This document shows positions 1-8,199 of a stretch of DNA of 18,750 nucleotides, in pieces (the stretch's first letter is position 1; every line of letters begins with the position of its first letter). The notes below the pieces were generated by a model that was given only the letters and a program-made list of their open reading frames with translations, did no database searches and had not been told where the DNA came from. The translations under genes and the position numbers were made by a program. The DNA lies in the NCBI GenBank assembly GCA_964404205.1, contig CAYOJD010000065.1, positions 1 to 18,750 of the forward strand. Reading direction: 5' to 3'. This DNA comes from CAZWBR01 sp964404205 (GTDB taxonomy: Bacteria; Bacteroidota; Bacteroidia; Bacteroidales; Prolixibacteraceae).

Positions 1-172
1 GACAATCCAATGCCTGGCAGATGGCTTCGAGGGTGCTGAAGCGGATGGCTTTGGCTTTCCCGGTTTTCAGGATAGACAGGTTGGAAAGGGTGATATCCAC
101 TTTCTCGGAAAGTTCGTTTAACGACATTTTTCGCTTAGCCATCATCACATCCAAATTTACGATGATTGGCAT
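1..172 (-). CDS. YozG-like Cro/C1-type HTH transcriptional regulator, 3' part missing
   Basis: Reading the minus strand from an ATG at 172 gives a small HTH protein beginning MPIIVNLDVMMAKRKMSLNE and continuing through a helix-turn-helix (ELSEKVDITLSNLSILKTGK) to ALDC, where the window ends. This is the pattern of the short Cro/C1 regulators of the YozG type, which often follow DUF2975 genes. Only about 57 residues are visible; family members are typically around 70, so little is missing. The gene starts 3 bases after the DUF2975 stop codon, so the two are almost certainly cotranscribed and probably translationally coupled. The role is inferred to be control of the operon, perhaps through the palindrome at 696-718. 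The target is unknown. Confidence 0.85.
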   Translation of the reverse strand, partial: MPIIVNLDVMMAKRKMSLNELSEKVDITLSNLSILKTGKAKAIRFSTLEAICQALDC

Positions 173-175
173 GGC

Positions 176-659
176 TTATATGGTTAAGTCGTTTTCGTTC
201 TGTAATTCGATTCCTCGTTTAAAAATGCGTGCAATGACCAGTAGTGCAACACCCATAAAAAACCAGACATCGGCGCCTGCCAATCCCATCTGTTGGATGT
301 TGGGCAGGTTTACCCCTTGTGCAATTAAATTTTCGGTGAACTTGGTTCCCCAGTGTGAAAACAAGCCAATACCCAATGCCAGCCAGGCGATNNNNNNNNN
401 NCAGATAAAACATGATGGCCTTTAGAACGGCTACGATAATTAACTGCGAAGCCAAGGTGATAAAAAAGCTCTGATTGTATTGGTGCAATTCGATTAGATT
501 GATTTCCATCCAGAATTTTCCGGCTCCGGCAGGGTTTAACCAAAGCGTTATGAACGTATTGACTATAATACCACCCGCCTGAACACAGAGACCAATAAAT
601 ATTATCCACGAAAGAACATTGAGCGCTTTAAGGAAGTAATCGGTTTTTGCATTCATCAT
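176..659 (-). CDS. DUF2975 family integral membrane protein, interrupted by an assembly gap
   Basis: Two reading-frame pieces on the minus strand form one gene. The N-terminal 86 codons (659-402) start MMNAKTDYFLKALNVLSWII, and the C-terminal 71 codons (391-179, stop TAA at 176-178) end IFKRGIELQNENDLTI, the characteristic DUF2975 tail. Hydrophobic stretches suggest four membrane helices. Ten Ns at 392-401 separate the pieces; both pieces end on codon boundaries but are in different frames if the gap is taken as exactly 10, so the true gap is a multiple of three. From memory of related proteins, about 20-25 residues between helices are missing. Function is unknown; the family usually pairs with a YozG-like HTH gene, as here. 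I read the break as an assembly gap and not as a pseudogene. Confidence 0.85.
392..401. other. Run of 10 undetermined bases (assembly gap)
   Basis: Ten consecutive Ns lie inside the DUF2975 gene. The flanking coding frames do not join with a 10-base spacer, so the run is likely a placeholder for a gap of unknown length. Confidence 0.97.
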
Positions 660-682
660 TTTTGCTTGTTAAAGTTATAGGA

Positions 683-712
683 CAAATGTAGGATATATTT
701 ATTGAAAAACAA
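683..712 (-). promoter_or_regulatory. Bacteroidota-type promoter of the DUF2975-HTH operon
   Basis: On the minus strand TTG (712-710), a 19-base spacer, and TACATTTG (690-683) match the Bacteroidota promoter TTG-N19-TAnnTTTG. The predicted transcription start is about 7 bases further on, roughly 17 bases before the ATG at 659. A 9-bp palindrome spans the -33 element and part of the spacer. Confidence 0.8.
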
Positions 713-718
713 TAAATA
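696..718. repeat. Perfect 9-bp inverted repeat in the promoter, candidate operator
   Basis: TATTTATTG (696-704) and CAATAAATA (710-718) are exact inverted repeats separated by AAAAA. The repeat overlaps the -33 element and spacer of the DUF2975-HTH promoter. It is A/T-rich and has no useful U-tract, so an operator for a dimeric HTH protein is a better reading than a terminator. Binding is inferred, not shown. Confidence 0.6.
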
Positions 719-813
719 ATTAGTAATAATCAAATTATTTTTGTTGTAAATAAAAATTTTGAAACGACTATGCTCTGTTTGCCGTTGAGGGTGTACCTGT
801 TTCGTTGGGAGAT

Positions 814-2124
814 TTATCGTCGTTTCTGGGTAAGCCATCTCGATGTTTTGCGATAGATGAGCCAGAAGGCCAACATTCCAAAAAAAGCAAAGATGGCAAT
901 GGCCATTCCTGCATTCAGGCTGTCGCCCTTGGCGCGGCTCCACATTTCGAGGGCAGCATCGTTCCGATCCAGAAAGTCGTGCAACAGGGAACATCTTTCG
1001 ACGACTGAGGCATCGGGGTATTGAATAGGGTTCAGGCACATCGGTTCGGCATCATTGCCCAGCAGATAGGATAAGTCGACCGGAGCATAAGCTGCGGTGT
1101 CTACAAGCTCCTCCAGCATTTCGGGGAGTGCCACGGCGCTGGTATAGCCAATTTCATCCATGTTACGCAGGGCTATTTCGGGTTGACAAAGGTAGCTGAC
1201 AAAGTAGCTGGCTGCCTTGATGTTTTGTGCATATTTGGGGATTACCCATCCATCGAACCAGATGTTTGAGCCTTCACGCGGAACAATATAGTCGAGTTCG
1301 ACTCCAATTTCGGCTGCCTCGTCAATGGCCCATACCGCATCACCGCTCCAGGCGTAGGTCATCCATATTTTTCCTTTGGTCATCATCTCTTTGCCAAAGT
1401 CGGCTTCCCAACCGGCAACGTTTTTGCGCAGTTCCTTTAATTGTTGCTCAGCCAAAAGAAAATCGGCAGGGGTATGTGCATTTGTGGCTTGGTATCCAGA
1501 CAGGCTTCCATGGGCAAGCGAGTCGCGATAGGCATATAAAAGCGCCGTACCATAGGCATCGGAGTAGCTGTCTTTCATCAGCACTTTACCTTTGTGCGCG
1601 GGGTTCCAGAAGGCCCCCCAACTGCTTACGGTTGCCGAATCGACCCATTGCTTGTTGTAAAGGATACCCGATGTCCCCCACATATAGGGTACCACATATT
1701 GGTTGGCATCGAGCGAATCGATACTGAACAGGGCTACCTGCCGGGTGATAAAGGGGGAGATATTTCCGATAAAGTTGTTTGATGAATCGGCAAGCTGCAT
1801 GGGTAAGAGCAGTCGTTGTTTGAGCATCCGTTCGATGATGGCTTGAGTGGGGCAAACCAAATCGAAGTCCTCGTGGCCAAGCACCACTTTGGTATACATG
1901 ACCTCCACCATATCGAAAACCTGATAGACCACCTTTACCTCTTCGCCGGTCTGCTGTTTGTACCAGGCCGGAAACTCGGCCAGTACCTCTTCGTCGATGT
2001 AATCGGCCCAGTTATATATTTTCAGAATTTTTGCCCTTGATTTTTCGCTCCGTTTACAGGAGGATATGGCTATTGTGCTGAAAATAAATATAATTAACAG
2101 GAGTATGGTTTTGCAGTTTCTCAT
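814..2124 (-). CDS. potD: Spermidine/putrescine-binding lipoprotein PotD with a C-terminal membrane helix
   Basis: This 436-residue protein is the substrate-binding component of the polyamine ABC importer. Residues 1-23 form a lipoprotein signal ending in ISSC (lipidated Cys23). The mature part has the PotD fold signatures: NWADYI (38-43; Trp39 and Tyr42 correspond to polyamine-contacting residues of E. coli PotD) and WFDGWVIP (289-296; Trp289 and Asp291 similarly placed). Unusually for PotD, residues about 405-424 form a strongly hydrophobic helix followed by the basic tail YRKTSRWLTQKRR, suggesting a second anchor in the inner membrane with the tail in the cytoplasm. The ATG at 2124 overlaps the potC stop (ATGA), so it is the last gene of potABCD. 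No hairpin terminator is evident after the stop TAA. Confidence 0.93.
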   Translation of the reverse strand: MRNCKTILLLIIFIFSTIAISSCKRSEKSRAKILKIYNWADYIDEEVLAEFPAWYKQQTGEEVKVVYQVFDMVEVMYTKVVLGHEDFDLVCPTQAIIERMLKQRLLLPMQLADSSNNFIGNISPFITRQVALFSIDSLDANQYVVPYMWGTSGILYNKQWVDSATVSSWGAFWNPAHKGKVLMKDSYSDAYGTALLYAYRDSLAHGSLSGYQATNAHTPADFLLAEQQLKELRKNVAGWEADFGKEMMTKGKIWMTYAWSGDAVWAIDEAAEIGVELDYIVPREGSNIWFDGWVIPKYAQNIKAASYFVSYLCQPEIALRNMDEIGYTSAVALPEMLEELVDTAAYAPVDLSYLLGNDAEPMCLNPIQYPDASVVERCSLLHDFLDRNDAALEMWSRAKGDSLNAGMAIAIFAFFGMLAFWLIYRKTSRWLTQKRR

Positions 2125-2915
2125 GAGTTATGGCGATTGGAGAGGTTTGAGCGGCGGTTTACCAATAAAAGGAGTGCCAGAACCACTAAAAAGATAATGG
2201 TTGAAAGCGCCCTTAGTTCAGGGGTGAGACCTCCTTTGCGGGCATCGGCATAGATAAAAGTCGAAAGGGTTTCGAGCCCTTCGTTTCCGATGGTGAAAAG
2301 GGTAATCACAAAGTCGTCGATACTCAGTGTAAAGGCCAACAGAAATCCGGCTACCATACCTGGCCAGAGTTCGGGGAGCAGAATTTTAACCAGCGCCTGC
2401 ATGGGACTGGCACCCAAATCGAGGGCCGCTTCGTACAGGTTGTCGTTCATCTGGCGTAAACGGGGCAGGACGCTCAACACCACAAATGGGGTACAGAATG
2501 AGATATGTGCCAGAATGACGGTCGTATAGCCGCCGGCAATGCCTAAACTCACAAAGAGCAGAAAGAGCGAGATGGCTGTAATAATATCGGGATTGAGTAC
2601 CGGAATACTGTTGACCAGTTTTACTGCCGTGCGGGCCCGTGGCCGTAGGTTGTGAATGCCAATGGCAGCCATGGTGCCCAGTAGGGTTGAGACAGTAGCA
2701 GCTATGATACCAATCAGCAAAGTATTCCATAAGGCACTCATCAGCGAGTGATGGCCACCCGGGGAGAACAGGCTGGTATATAGTTTGAACGAAAAACCGG
2801 TCCAATTGCCCAATACTTTTGCTTCGGTAAACGAAAAAATCATGATAATGGCAATGGGGGCGTAGAGCATTATCAGCAAGAAGAAAAGGTAGGCGCCTGC
2901 AAAATATCTTTTCAT
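2121..2915 (-). CDS. potC: Polyamine ABC transporter permease PotC
   Basis: This 264-residue inner-membrane permease has about six hydrophobic helices and the ABC-permease EAA loop at 162-181 (EAALDLGASPMQALVKILLP), which docks onto the ATPase PotA. It pairs with PotB as the transmembrane channel. I chose the ATG at 2915, not an in-frame upstream ATG at 3023, because it gives the typical PotC N-terminus MKRYFAGAYLFFLL, overlaps the potB stop by one base (TGATG) and has a GGAGG 9 bases upstream, one of the few clear Shine-Dalgarno sites in the window. Its stop overlaps the potD start. Confidence 0.95.
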   Translation of the reverse strand: MKRYFAGAYLFFLLIMLYAPIAIIMIFSFTEAKVLGNWTGFSFKLYTSLFSPGGHHSLMSALWNTLLIGIIAATVSTLLGTMAAIGIHNLRPRARTAVKLVNSIPVLNPDIITAISLFLLFVSLGIAGGYTTVILAHISFCTPFVVLSVLPRLRQMNDNLYEAALDLGASPMQALVKILLPELWPGMVAGFLLAFTLSIDDFVITLFTIGNEGLETLSTFIYADARKGGLTPELRALSTIIFLVVLALLLLVNRRSNLSNRHNS

Positions 2916-3721
2916 CACAACAATCCTCCTTCCTCTGTTTTGGCACCGCCCTCGCTTCCCAACAGGGCGGTAATGCCGATGAGTAACAACATAATTAATG
3001 AAAGCGCTGCACCATAATTCCACATCCCGTTATAAATATTTTCCTGAAGGGTGGTGCCAAAGAGCTTGATATTGTTGATGGTAAGCAGTTCGGCAATGGC
3101 AAATGTCGAGATAACGGGCATAAATACCATCATTACCCCGCTGGTAATTCCCGGAAGGGAGAGGGGCAAAATGGTTTTAACAAACACTTGCGAGGGAGAT
3201 GCACCCAAATCCTGGGCCGCTTCCACCAAACTGGGATCTATCTTAATCAGGGTGTTGTATATGGGATAAATCATGAAAGGCAAAAAGTTATACACCATGC
3301 CAAAATAGAGGGCACTTTCGCCCAGCGGAATCGATAAGAAATCGAACAAAGCGACTGTTGCCAGTGTCCGAATCAAAAAGTTGACCCACATGGGTAAAAT
3401 AAACAAAAGGATAAGCACCCTGGCCCCTTTTGCCGGGATCCGGCTAAGAAAAAAGGCCGCAGGATATCCCAGTATCAAACATAAAAAGGTCGTGATTAAG
3501 GCTACGCCCACCGAATAAATAAAGGTATTGAGCGCTTCGGGCTGCATCCAGAATTTACGGAAATTGGCAAGGGTAAAATTGCCTTCGGCATCGGTAAACC
3601 CAAAGTAGAAGATAAGCAGCAGGGGAAATAGGACGAAGAAAGCCAGGAACAGGAGATAGGGAACAGACCAGTTCTTCCGGTGTGAGAAAAAGTTTTGAAC
3701 CTTGGTTTTCAATGTTTGCAC
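2915..3721 (-). CDS. potB: Polyamine ABC transporter permease PotB
   Basis: This 268-residue permease has a cytoplasmic N-terminal stretch (about 1-17), about six membrane helices, and the EAA loop at 167-186 (EAAQDLGASPSQVFVKTILP). The predicted start is GTG at 3721, three bases after the potA stop; no ATG is available before the first membrane helix and no strong ribosome-binding site is seen, so translation is probably coupled to potA. The C-terminus (about 255-268) is a short polar tail. Its stop shares a base with the potC start. Order and sequence fit PotB of the spermidine/putrescine importer; a related opine or thiamine-type importer is less likely given PotD. Confidence 0.93.
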   Translation of the reverse strand: MQTLKTKVQNFFSHRKNWSVPYLLFLAFFVLFPLLLIFYFGFTDAEGNFTLANFRKFWMQPEALNTFIYSVGVALITTFLCLILGYPAAFFLSRIPAKGARVLILLFILPMWVNFLIRTLATVALFDFLSIPLGESALYFGMVYNFLPFMIYPIYNTLIKIDPSLVEAAQDLGASPSQVFVKTILPLSLPGITSGVMMVFMPVISTFAIAELLTINNIKLFGTTLQENIYNGMWNYGAALSLIMLLLIGITALLGSEGGAKTEEGGLL

Positions 3722-3724
3722 GGT

Positions 3725-5101
3725 TTAGCGTTTTTTCAAGGTAATTGATTCTTCTGGAATGGAAATACCCACACGGTCGCCATCATCCCAAACATCCTGC
3801 GTATCAACAAAGATGTTTTCGCCGGTGCGGGTCGAGATGGTGAGGTGATAATGGTTGGCTTTATAAAGGATAAACTTGACATCGCCACTAATGGCTCCGT
3901 CGCTTTCATTGTCGTGGAGCTGTACCTGATGGAACGGGACGGAAACTTCAACCTCAGTTCCGGGGTCAAAAGCTGAGGGCAAACATTTGAAGTTCCGGCC
4001 CAGAAAGCGAACATGGGTCGGATCAGTCAATTCTCCTTTGAAAATATTCGTATGCCTTTCGCGTTTCATCACATGGATATCACTGGGCTTGATAAGCAAT
4101 CCAACCGTGTCGCCTGGTTTAAATGCGTGGTAATCATGTACGGTTAACTCGAAACCACCCGGGGTTAACAGGGCCATTTCGTAATGAACCCCCTTGAATA
4201 CGCAGGTATTGACCTTTGCTACGAGTTTGGCTGCCTCATTGTTGTCGAAGATGTAGATGTCTTCCGGACGAACGACTACGTCCACCTCTTCGGAGCGGGC
4301 AAACCCTTTGTCGACACATTCGAACTGCGCCCCTGCGAATTGTACCAGTTTATCTTCAAGCATAATGCCGTTAAGAATGTTGCTTTCGCCAATAAAATCG
4401 GCCACAAAGGCATTGGCCGGTTCATTGTAAATTTCGGTTGGAGTCCCAATTTGTTGAATTTCACCTTCACGCATCACGACAATTCGGTCGCTAAGGGTAA
4501 GTGCTTCCTCCTGGTCGTGGGTGCCGAAAACAAACCTGATGCCCAATAGTCGGTGCATCTGTTTGGTTTCCATTTGCAGGTCTTTGCTTATACTTAGGTC
4601 GAGTGCCGCAAGGGGTTCGTCGAGCAACAATACCTGAGGTTCGTTTACAATGGCCCGTGCAATGGCTACACGTTGTTGCTGACCGCCCGACAAAGAGTCG
4701 ACATCGCGGGCTTCGTAGTCAGTCATCCCAACCATTTTTAATACCTTCTTTACCTTATTGTTGATTTCGTCTTTGGGTAATTTTTTTAGGTTTAATCCAA
4801 ATGCAACATTCTGAAAAACATTAAGATGAGGGAAGAGGGCATATTTTTGAAAGACGGTATTTACCGGGCGTTTGTGTGGCGGAATGGTGGTCACATCCTC
4901 TCCGGCAATGGAGATTTTACCTTCGTTGGGTTTCATAAATCCTGCCAGCAATCGCAGTAAGGTGGTTTTTCCGCATCCCGAGGGGCCAAGAATTGTCACA
5001 AATTCACCTTTTTGTATGGAAAGCGAAACGGAATTCAGTACGGTTAATTCGCCAAATACTTTTGATACATTTTCAATGGAGATGATTTCCTGAGTTTGCA
5101 T
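3725..5101 (-). CDS. potA: Polyamine ABC transporter ATP-binding protein PotA, long form
   Basis: This 458-residue ATPase energises polyamine import through PotBC. It has a complete nucleotide-binding domain: Walker A GPSGCGKTT (39-47), Q-loop Gln85, signature LSGGQQQRV (137-145), Walker B VLLLDE (157-162) and switch His195 in GTHDQEEAL. The rest (about 235-458) contains TOBE-like beta-rich regulatory segments; the protein is some 80 residues longer than E. coli PotA, apparently through an extra C-terminal TOBE-like module. It is the first gene of potABCD. The 203 bases between rsgA and potA contain no promoter that I can match well, so the operon could partly depend on read-through from rsgA. 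Confidence 0.95.
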   Translation of the reverse strand: MQTQEIISIENVSKVFGELTVLNSVSLSIQKGEFVTILGPSGCGKTTLLRLLAGFMKPNEGKISIAGEDVTTIPPHKRPVNTVFQKYALFPHLNVFQNVAFGLNLKKLPKDEINNKVKKVLKMVGMTDYEARDVDSLSGGQQQRVAIARAIVNEPQVLLLDEPLAALDLSISKDLQMETKQMHRLLGIRFVFGTHDQEEALTLSDRIVVMREGEIQQIGTPTEIYNEPANAFVADFIGESNILNGIMLEDKLVQFAGAQFECVDKGFARSEEVDVVVRPEDIYIFDNNEAAKLVAKVNTCVFKGVHYEMALLTPGGFELTVHDYHAFKPGDTVGLLIKPSDIHVMKRERHTNIFKGELTDPTHVRFLGRNFKCLPSAFDPGTEVEVSVPFHQVQLHDNESDGAISGDVKFILYKANHYHLTISTRTGENIFVDTQDVWDDGDRVGISIPEESITLKKR

Positions 5102-5304
5102 GAATCTGCTGCTGTTATTGAATTAAAGCTATTGGTATTCTTTACCCAAATAGACGGTGCGACCTGTTGCAATCGCGTGTAATCTAATTTCCTGCAAAGG
5201 AATAAAATCCATCTATTTTTTCCCTACAGATAAGGTTAAAAAATGAATAAAAATACCTGGATTGATGCATATCTATACAAGGTCCGGAGGTTTTTCGGTT
5301 TGGG

Positions 5305-6249
5305 CTATTCTCTGTATTTGCTGTTCTCTTCAGCGAACAACGAAAGGTACGATTCGTATCGGGTAGCAGGTACTTCCCCATTTTCGACAGCCGTTTTTAC
5401 GGCACAACCCGGTTCGTGGGTATGGGTACAGTTGAAAAAGCGGCATAGCCCAAGCAAACCAAACATCTCGGGAAAGTAGTGCGATATCTCGGTTTTTTCC
5501 ATATCGATTACGCCAAACCCACGAATTCCGGGGGTGTCGACCATGTAACCACCTCCATCCATTTCGAACATTTCGGCAAAGGTGGTGGTATGTTTACCCT
5601 GTTGGTGGGCATCCGATATTTCAGACGTTTTAAGGTTGAGGCCTGGTTGCAGCGCATTGAGCAGCGTTGACTTGCCTACTCCCGAATGGCCCGACAGAAG
5701 GCTTATCTTTCCTTTCATCGCTTCGCGAAGCGGATCGATATTGAAGTTCTTTTCGGCTGATATCTGGTAACATGGATAGCCTATCGATTCGTAGGTTTGT
5801 AACAGCTCATCCAGTTTTTCGTAATCTTTTTCGTTATAGAGATCGAGTTTGTTGAATACCAATGCGGCTGGCACACGGTAGGCTTCGGCCGAAATCAGGT
5901 ACCGATCGATAAATCCGGGGAGGGTAACCGGGTAGTTGACGGTGACAACGAGAAAAACCTGGTCGACATTGGCTGCAATAATCTGGCTCTCTTTCGAGAG
6001 GTTGGAGGCCTTGCGGATAATGTAGTTTTTACGGGTTTCGATTTCGTAGATAACTCCGTTCTGTCCGCTCTCTGAGGTTTCGTCATTTTGGATTTCGAAA
6101 CAAACCCGGTCGCCAACGGCTATCGGATTGGTGGTACGTACCCCTTTCATTCTCAGTTTGCCTTTGATTCGGCAATCAAGAGTTTCGCCGGTATCGCTTT
6201 TCACAGCATACCAGCTACCGGTCGATCGTATCACTAATCCTCTGTTCAT
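5305..6249 (-). CDS. rsgA: Ribosome small-subunit-dependent GTPase A (RsgA/YjeQ)
   Basis: This 314-residue circularly permuted GTPase acts in late 30S subunit assembly. An N-terminal OB-fold (about 1-75) precedes G motifs in the permuted order: NKLD (133-136), ISAEK, P-loop GHSGVGKST (187-195), and DTPG (238-241). The zinc motif Cys269-X4-Cys274-X-His276-X5-Cys282 follows. I chose the ATG at 6249 because it gives the usual start MNRGLVIRSTGSWY; an in-frame ATG at 6273 would add eight residues, and no Shine-Dalgarno site decides between them. It is divergent from the S41 protease and lies upstream of the pot operon on the same strand. Confidence 0.96.
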   Translation of the reverse strand: MNRGLVIRSTGSWYAVKSDTGETLDCRIKGKLRMKGVRTTNPIAVGDRVCFEIQNDETSESGQNGVIYEIETRKNYIIRKASNLSKESQIIAANVDQVFLVVTVNYPVTLPGFIDRYLISAEAYRVPAALVFNKLDLYNEKDYEKLDELLQTYESIGYPCYQISAEKNFNIDPLREAMKGKISLLSGHSGVGKSTLLNALQPGLNLKTSEISDAHQQGKHTTTFAEMFEMDGGGYMVDTPGIRGFGVIDMEKTEISHYFPEMFGLLGLCRFFNCTHTHEPGCAVKTAVENGEVPATRYESYLSLFAEENSKYRE

Positions 6250-6292
6250 TGTTAATCTGCAATTCACATTCATCGGGATATTGCAAGCGGCT

Positions 6293-6300
6293 CAAAAGTA
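6293..6300 (-). promoter_or_regulatory. Candidate -7 element for rsgA
   Basis: TACTTTTG on the minus strand matches TAnnTTTG and lies 43-50 bases before the rsgA ATG at 6249. No TTG is found 19 bases upstream, so the -33 element is weak. Confidence 0.45.
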
Positions 6301-6404
6301 GTTTAAAAACGGTTAATTTCTACTGTGGCCGTCCTTTAACATTATTTACCACTGATTTGTATGCCGATGGGCCTCTGGTGGTGGCGATGATAGCAAGCTT
6401 TTAT

Positions 6405-6412
6405 TACTTTTG
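6405..6412 (+). promoter_or_regulatory. Candidate -7 element for the S41 protease gene
   Basis: TACTTTTG matches TAnnTTTG, 30 bases before the ATG at 6443. It is identical to the rsgA -7 element on the opposite strand. The -33 region is not a clear match. Confidence 0.5.
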
Positions 6413-6442
6413 TTTTTTCACGAAATAGAAATTTGAAGTGTA

Positions 6443-8131
6443 ATGAGAACAAACCGGATATTGAAAATTGCGTTGGCCTGCTCGATCGTTGCTATCATGG
6501 GCCTTTCGTTCTGGAGTTTTAAAGTCGATCAGAAAAATTTCGAAATCTCGAAGAACCTCGATATTTTTTACACCCTTTTCAGGGAGCTAAACCTTTTCTA
6601 TGTCGACGAGGTTGAGCCGGAGAAACTGATAAAGACGGGTATTGACGATATGCTGGAGTCGCTCGACCCTTATACCGTCTATATTCCCGAACAGGATATG
6701 GACGATTTTAAGTTTATGACCACCGGTGAATATGCCGGTATCGGTTCATTGATCCGCAAAAAAGGGGATCAGATTGTGGTCGCTGAGCCTTACGAAGGGT
6801 TCCCGGCTCAAAAAGGAGGATTGAAAGCGGGCGATATCTTCGTAGAAGTTGATGGTAAATCGACTGAAAAGATGGATGTTTCGGATGTTTCGGAAATGCT
6901 GAAAGGGATGGCCAAACAGCCGGTAAGGTTAAAAATGCTTCGTCCCGGGGAGAAAAAACCTTTTTTGGCCGAGATTGTTCGCGAAGAGATTAAGATAGAT
7001 CCTATAACCTGGTATGGTATGGTCGACAGTAAAACGGGCTATATCCGTCTATCGAGTTTTACCGATGGTTGTTCAGATTTGGTAAAAAAAGCTTTTCTCG
7101 ATTTACGCGACAAGCAGGGGGCTGTGCAGATGATCCTGGATCTTCGTGCCAATCCGGGCGGTTTGTTGGGCGAAGCGGTGAAGATGACCAATCTGTTTGT
7201 CAACCACGGACAGGAAATTGTAAGTACGAAAGGTAAAGTAAAACAATTGGATAAAACCTACCGTGCAACTGAACAACCGATTGACAGCGTGATGCCATTG
7301 GTGATATTGGTCAATCGTGGTTCCGCTTCGGCTTCCGAAATTGTTGCAGGGGCGCTTCAGGATCTTGACAGGGCTGTGGTGATGGGCAATCGCACTTTCG
7401 GGAAAGGATTGGTGCAAACCACCCGCGATTTGAGCTACAACACCAAACTGAAAGTTACAACAGCAAAATATTACATCCCAAGCGGACGTTGCATTCAGGC
7501 ACTCGACTATTCGCACCGCAACGAGGATGGCAGTGTAGGTAATGTACCTGACTCGCTGATCACGGAATATTCGACTAAAAACGGACGAAAAGTGTTTGAC
7601 GGTGGAGGCATTAAACCCGACATTACTGTTAGGCAGGATACGATTAGCGAACTGGCGGTGAAGTTGATTACCGATAATATTATTTTCGATTTTGCCACCC
7701 GTTATGCAGCTGCTCATCCTACAATTGCGGCACCTGATAAATTTGTGGTCGACGATTCCATGTACGAGGAATTTCATCAGTTTTTGAAGGAAAAATCATT
7801 CACTTACGAGTCGCGTAGCGAACAATCGCTGAAAGAGTTGATTGAGACAGCCCGCAGTGAGCGATATTACGACCATGCAAAGGCTGAATTTGATGCACTG
7901 GAAAAAGGGTTGAAGTTGGATTTGGATGACGATTTGGCCAAATTCAGAACCGATATCGTTGACCTATTGACGGATGAAATAGTTACCCGGTACTATTATC
8001 AAAAAGGGGCTGTAGTGGCATCGTTGAAAAATGATACAGATTTAAAAAACGCACTCGCGCTGCTCTCGGTAAAAGCTGATTATGATAAGGTTCTGCAACC
8101 TGTGAAGCCTGTTGTGACCATATCAAAATAA
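6443..8131 (+). CDS. S41 family C-terminal processing peptidase
   Basis: This 562-residue periplasmic serine protease has an N-terminal signal/anchor helix (about 7-27). A PDZ domain follows (about 95-170), including EYAGIG and GLKAGDIFVEVDG, then the S41 catalytic domain (about 190-400). The Ser-Lys dyad is visible: Ser296 in GSASASE and Lys321 in FGKG, 25 residues apart as in E. coli Prc (Ser430/Lys455). A helical C-terminal region of about 160 residues completes it, a size usual for bacteroidete CTPs. Likely substrates are unstructured C-termini of envelope proteins, which is inferred from the family. The gene stands alone with its own promoter candidate and ends before a strong hairpin. 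Confidence 0.95.
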   Translation: MRTNRILKIALACSIVAIMGLSFWSFKVDQKNFEISKNLDIFYTLFRELNLFYVDEVEPEKLIKTGIDDMLESLDPYTVYIPEQDMDDFKFMTTGEYAGIGSLIRKKGDQIVVAEPYEGFPAQKGGLKAGDIFVEVDGKSTEKMDVSDVSEMLKGMAKQPVRLKMLRPGEKKPFLAEIVREEIKIDPITWYGMVDSKTGYIRLSSFTDGCSDLVKKAFLDLRDKQGAVQMILDLRANPGGLLGEAVKMTNLFVNHGQEIVSTKGKVKQLDKTYRATEQPIDSVMPLVILVNRGSASASEIVAGALQDLDRAVVMGNRTFGKGLVQTTRDLSYNTKLKVTTAKYYIPSGRCIQALDYSHRNEDGSVGNVPDSLITEYSTKNGRKVFDGGGIKPDITVRQDTISELAVKLITDNIIFDFATRYAAAHPTIAAPDKFVVDDSMYEEFHQFLKEKSFTYESRSEQSLKELIETARSERYYDHAKAEFDALEKGLKLDLDDDLAKFRTDIVDLLTDEIVTRYYYQKGAVVASLKNDTDLKNALALLSVKADYDKVLQPVKPVVTISK

Positions 8132-8146
8132 CAAAAGGAGACTAAA

Positions 8147-8180
8147 AAATAAAGCCGCTCAGAAATGGGCGGCTTTATTT
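8147..8180. terminator. Bidirectional intrinsic terminator between convergent genes
   Basis: Perfect 12-bp arms AAATAAAGCCGC (8147-8158) and GCGGCTTTATTT (8169-8180) close a 10-base loop. On the minus strand the stem is followed by further Ts, and on the plus strand by an A/T-rich tail. It can serve both the S41 protease gene and the convergent response regulator gene. Confidence 0.9.
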
Positions 8181-8199
8181 ATATATAGAAGACCGGGGA

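Noticed and set aside
656..1039. Minus-strand reading frame overlapping the 3' end of potD and its downstream region
   Set aside because: It is out of frame with the well-supported potD and has no family resemblance.
5102..5304. Possible promoter or riboswitch before potA
   Set aside because: The closest -7-like sequences (TCTATTTG, TTCCTTTG on the minus strand) each lack a base of consensus and have no TTG at the right distance; no recognisable riboswitch structure.
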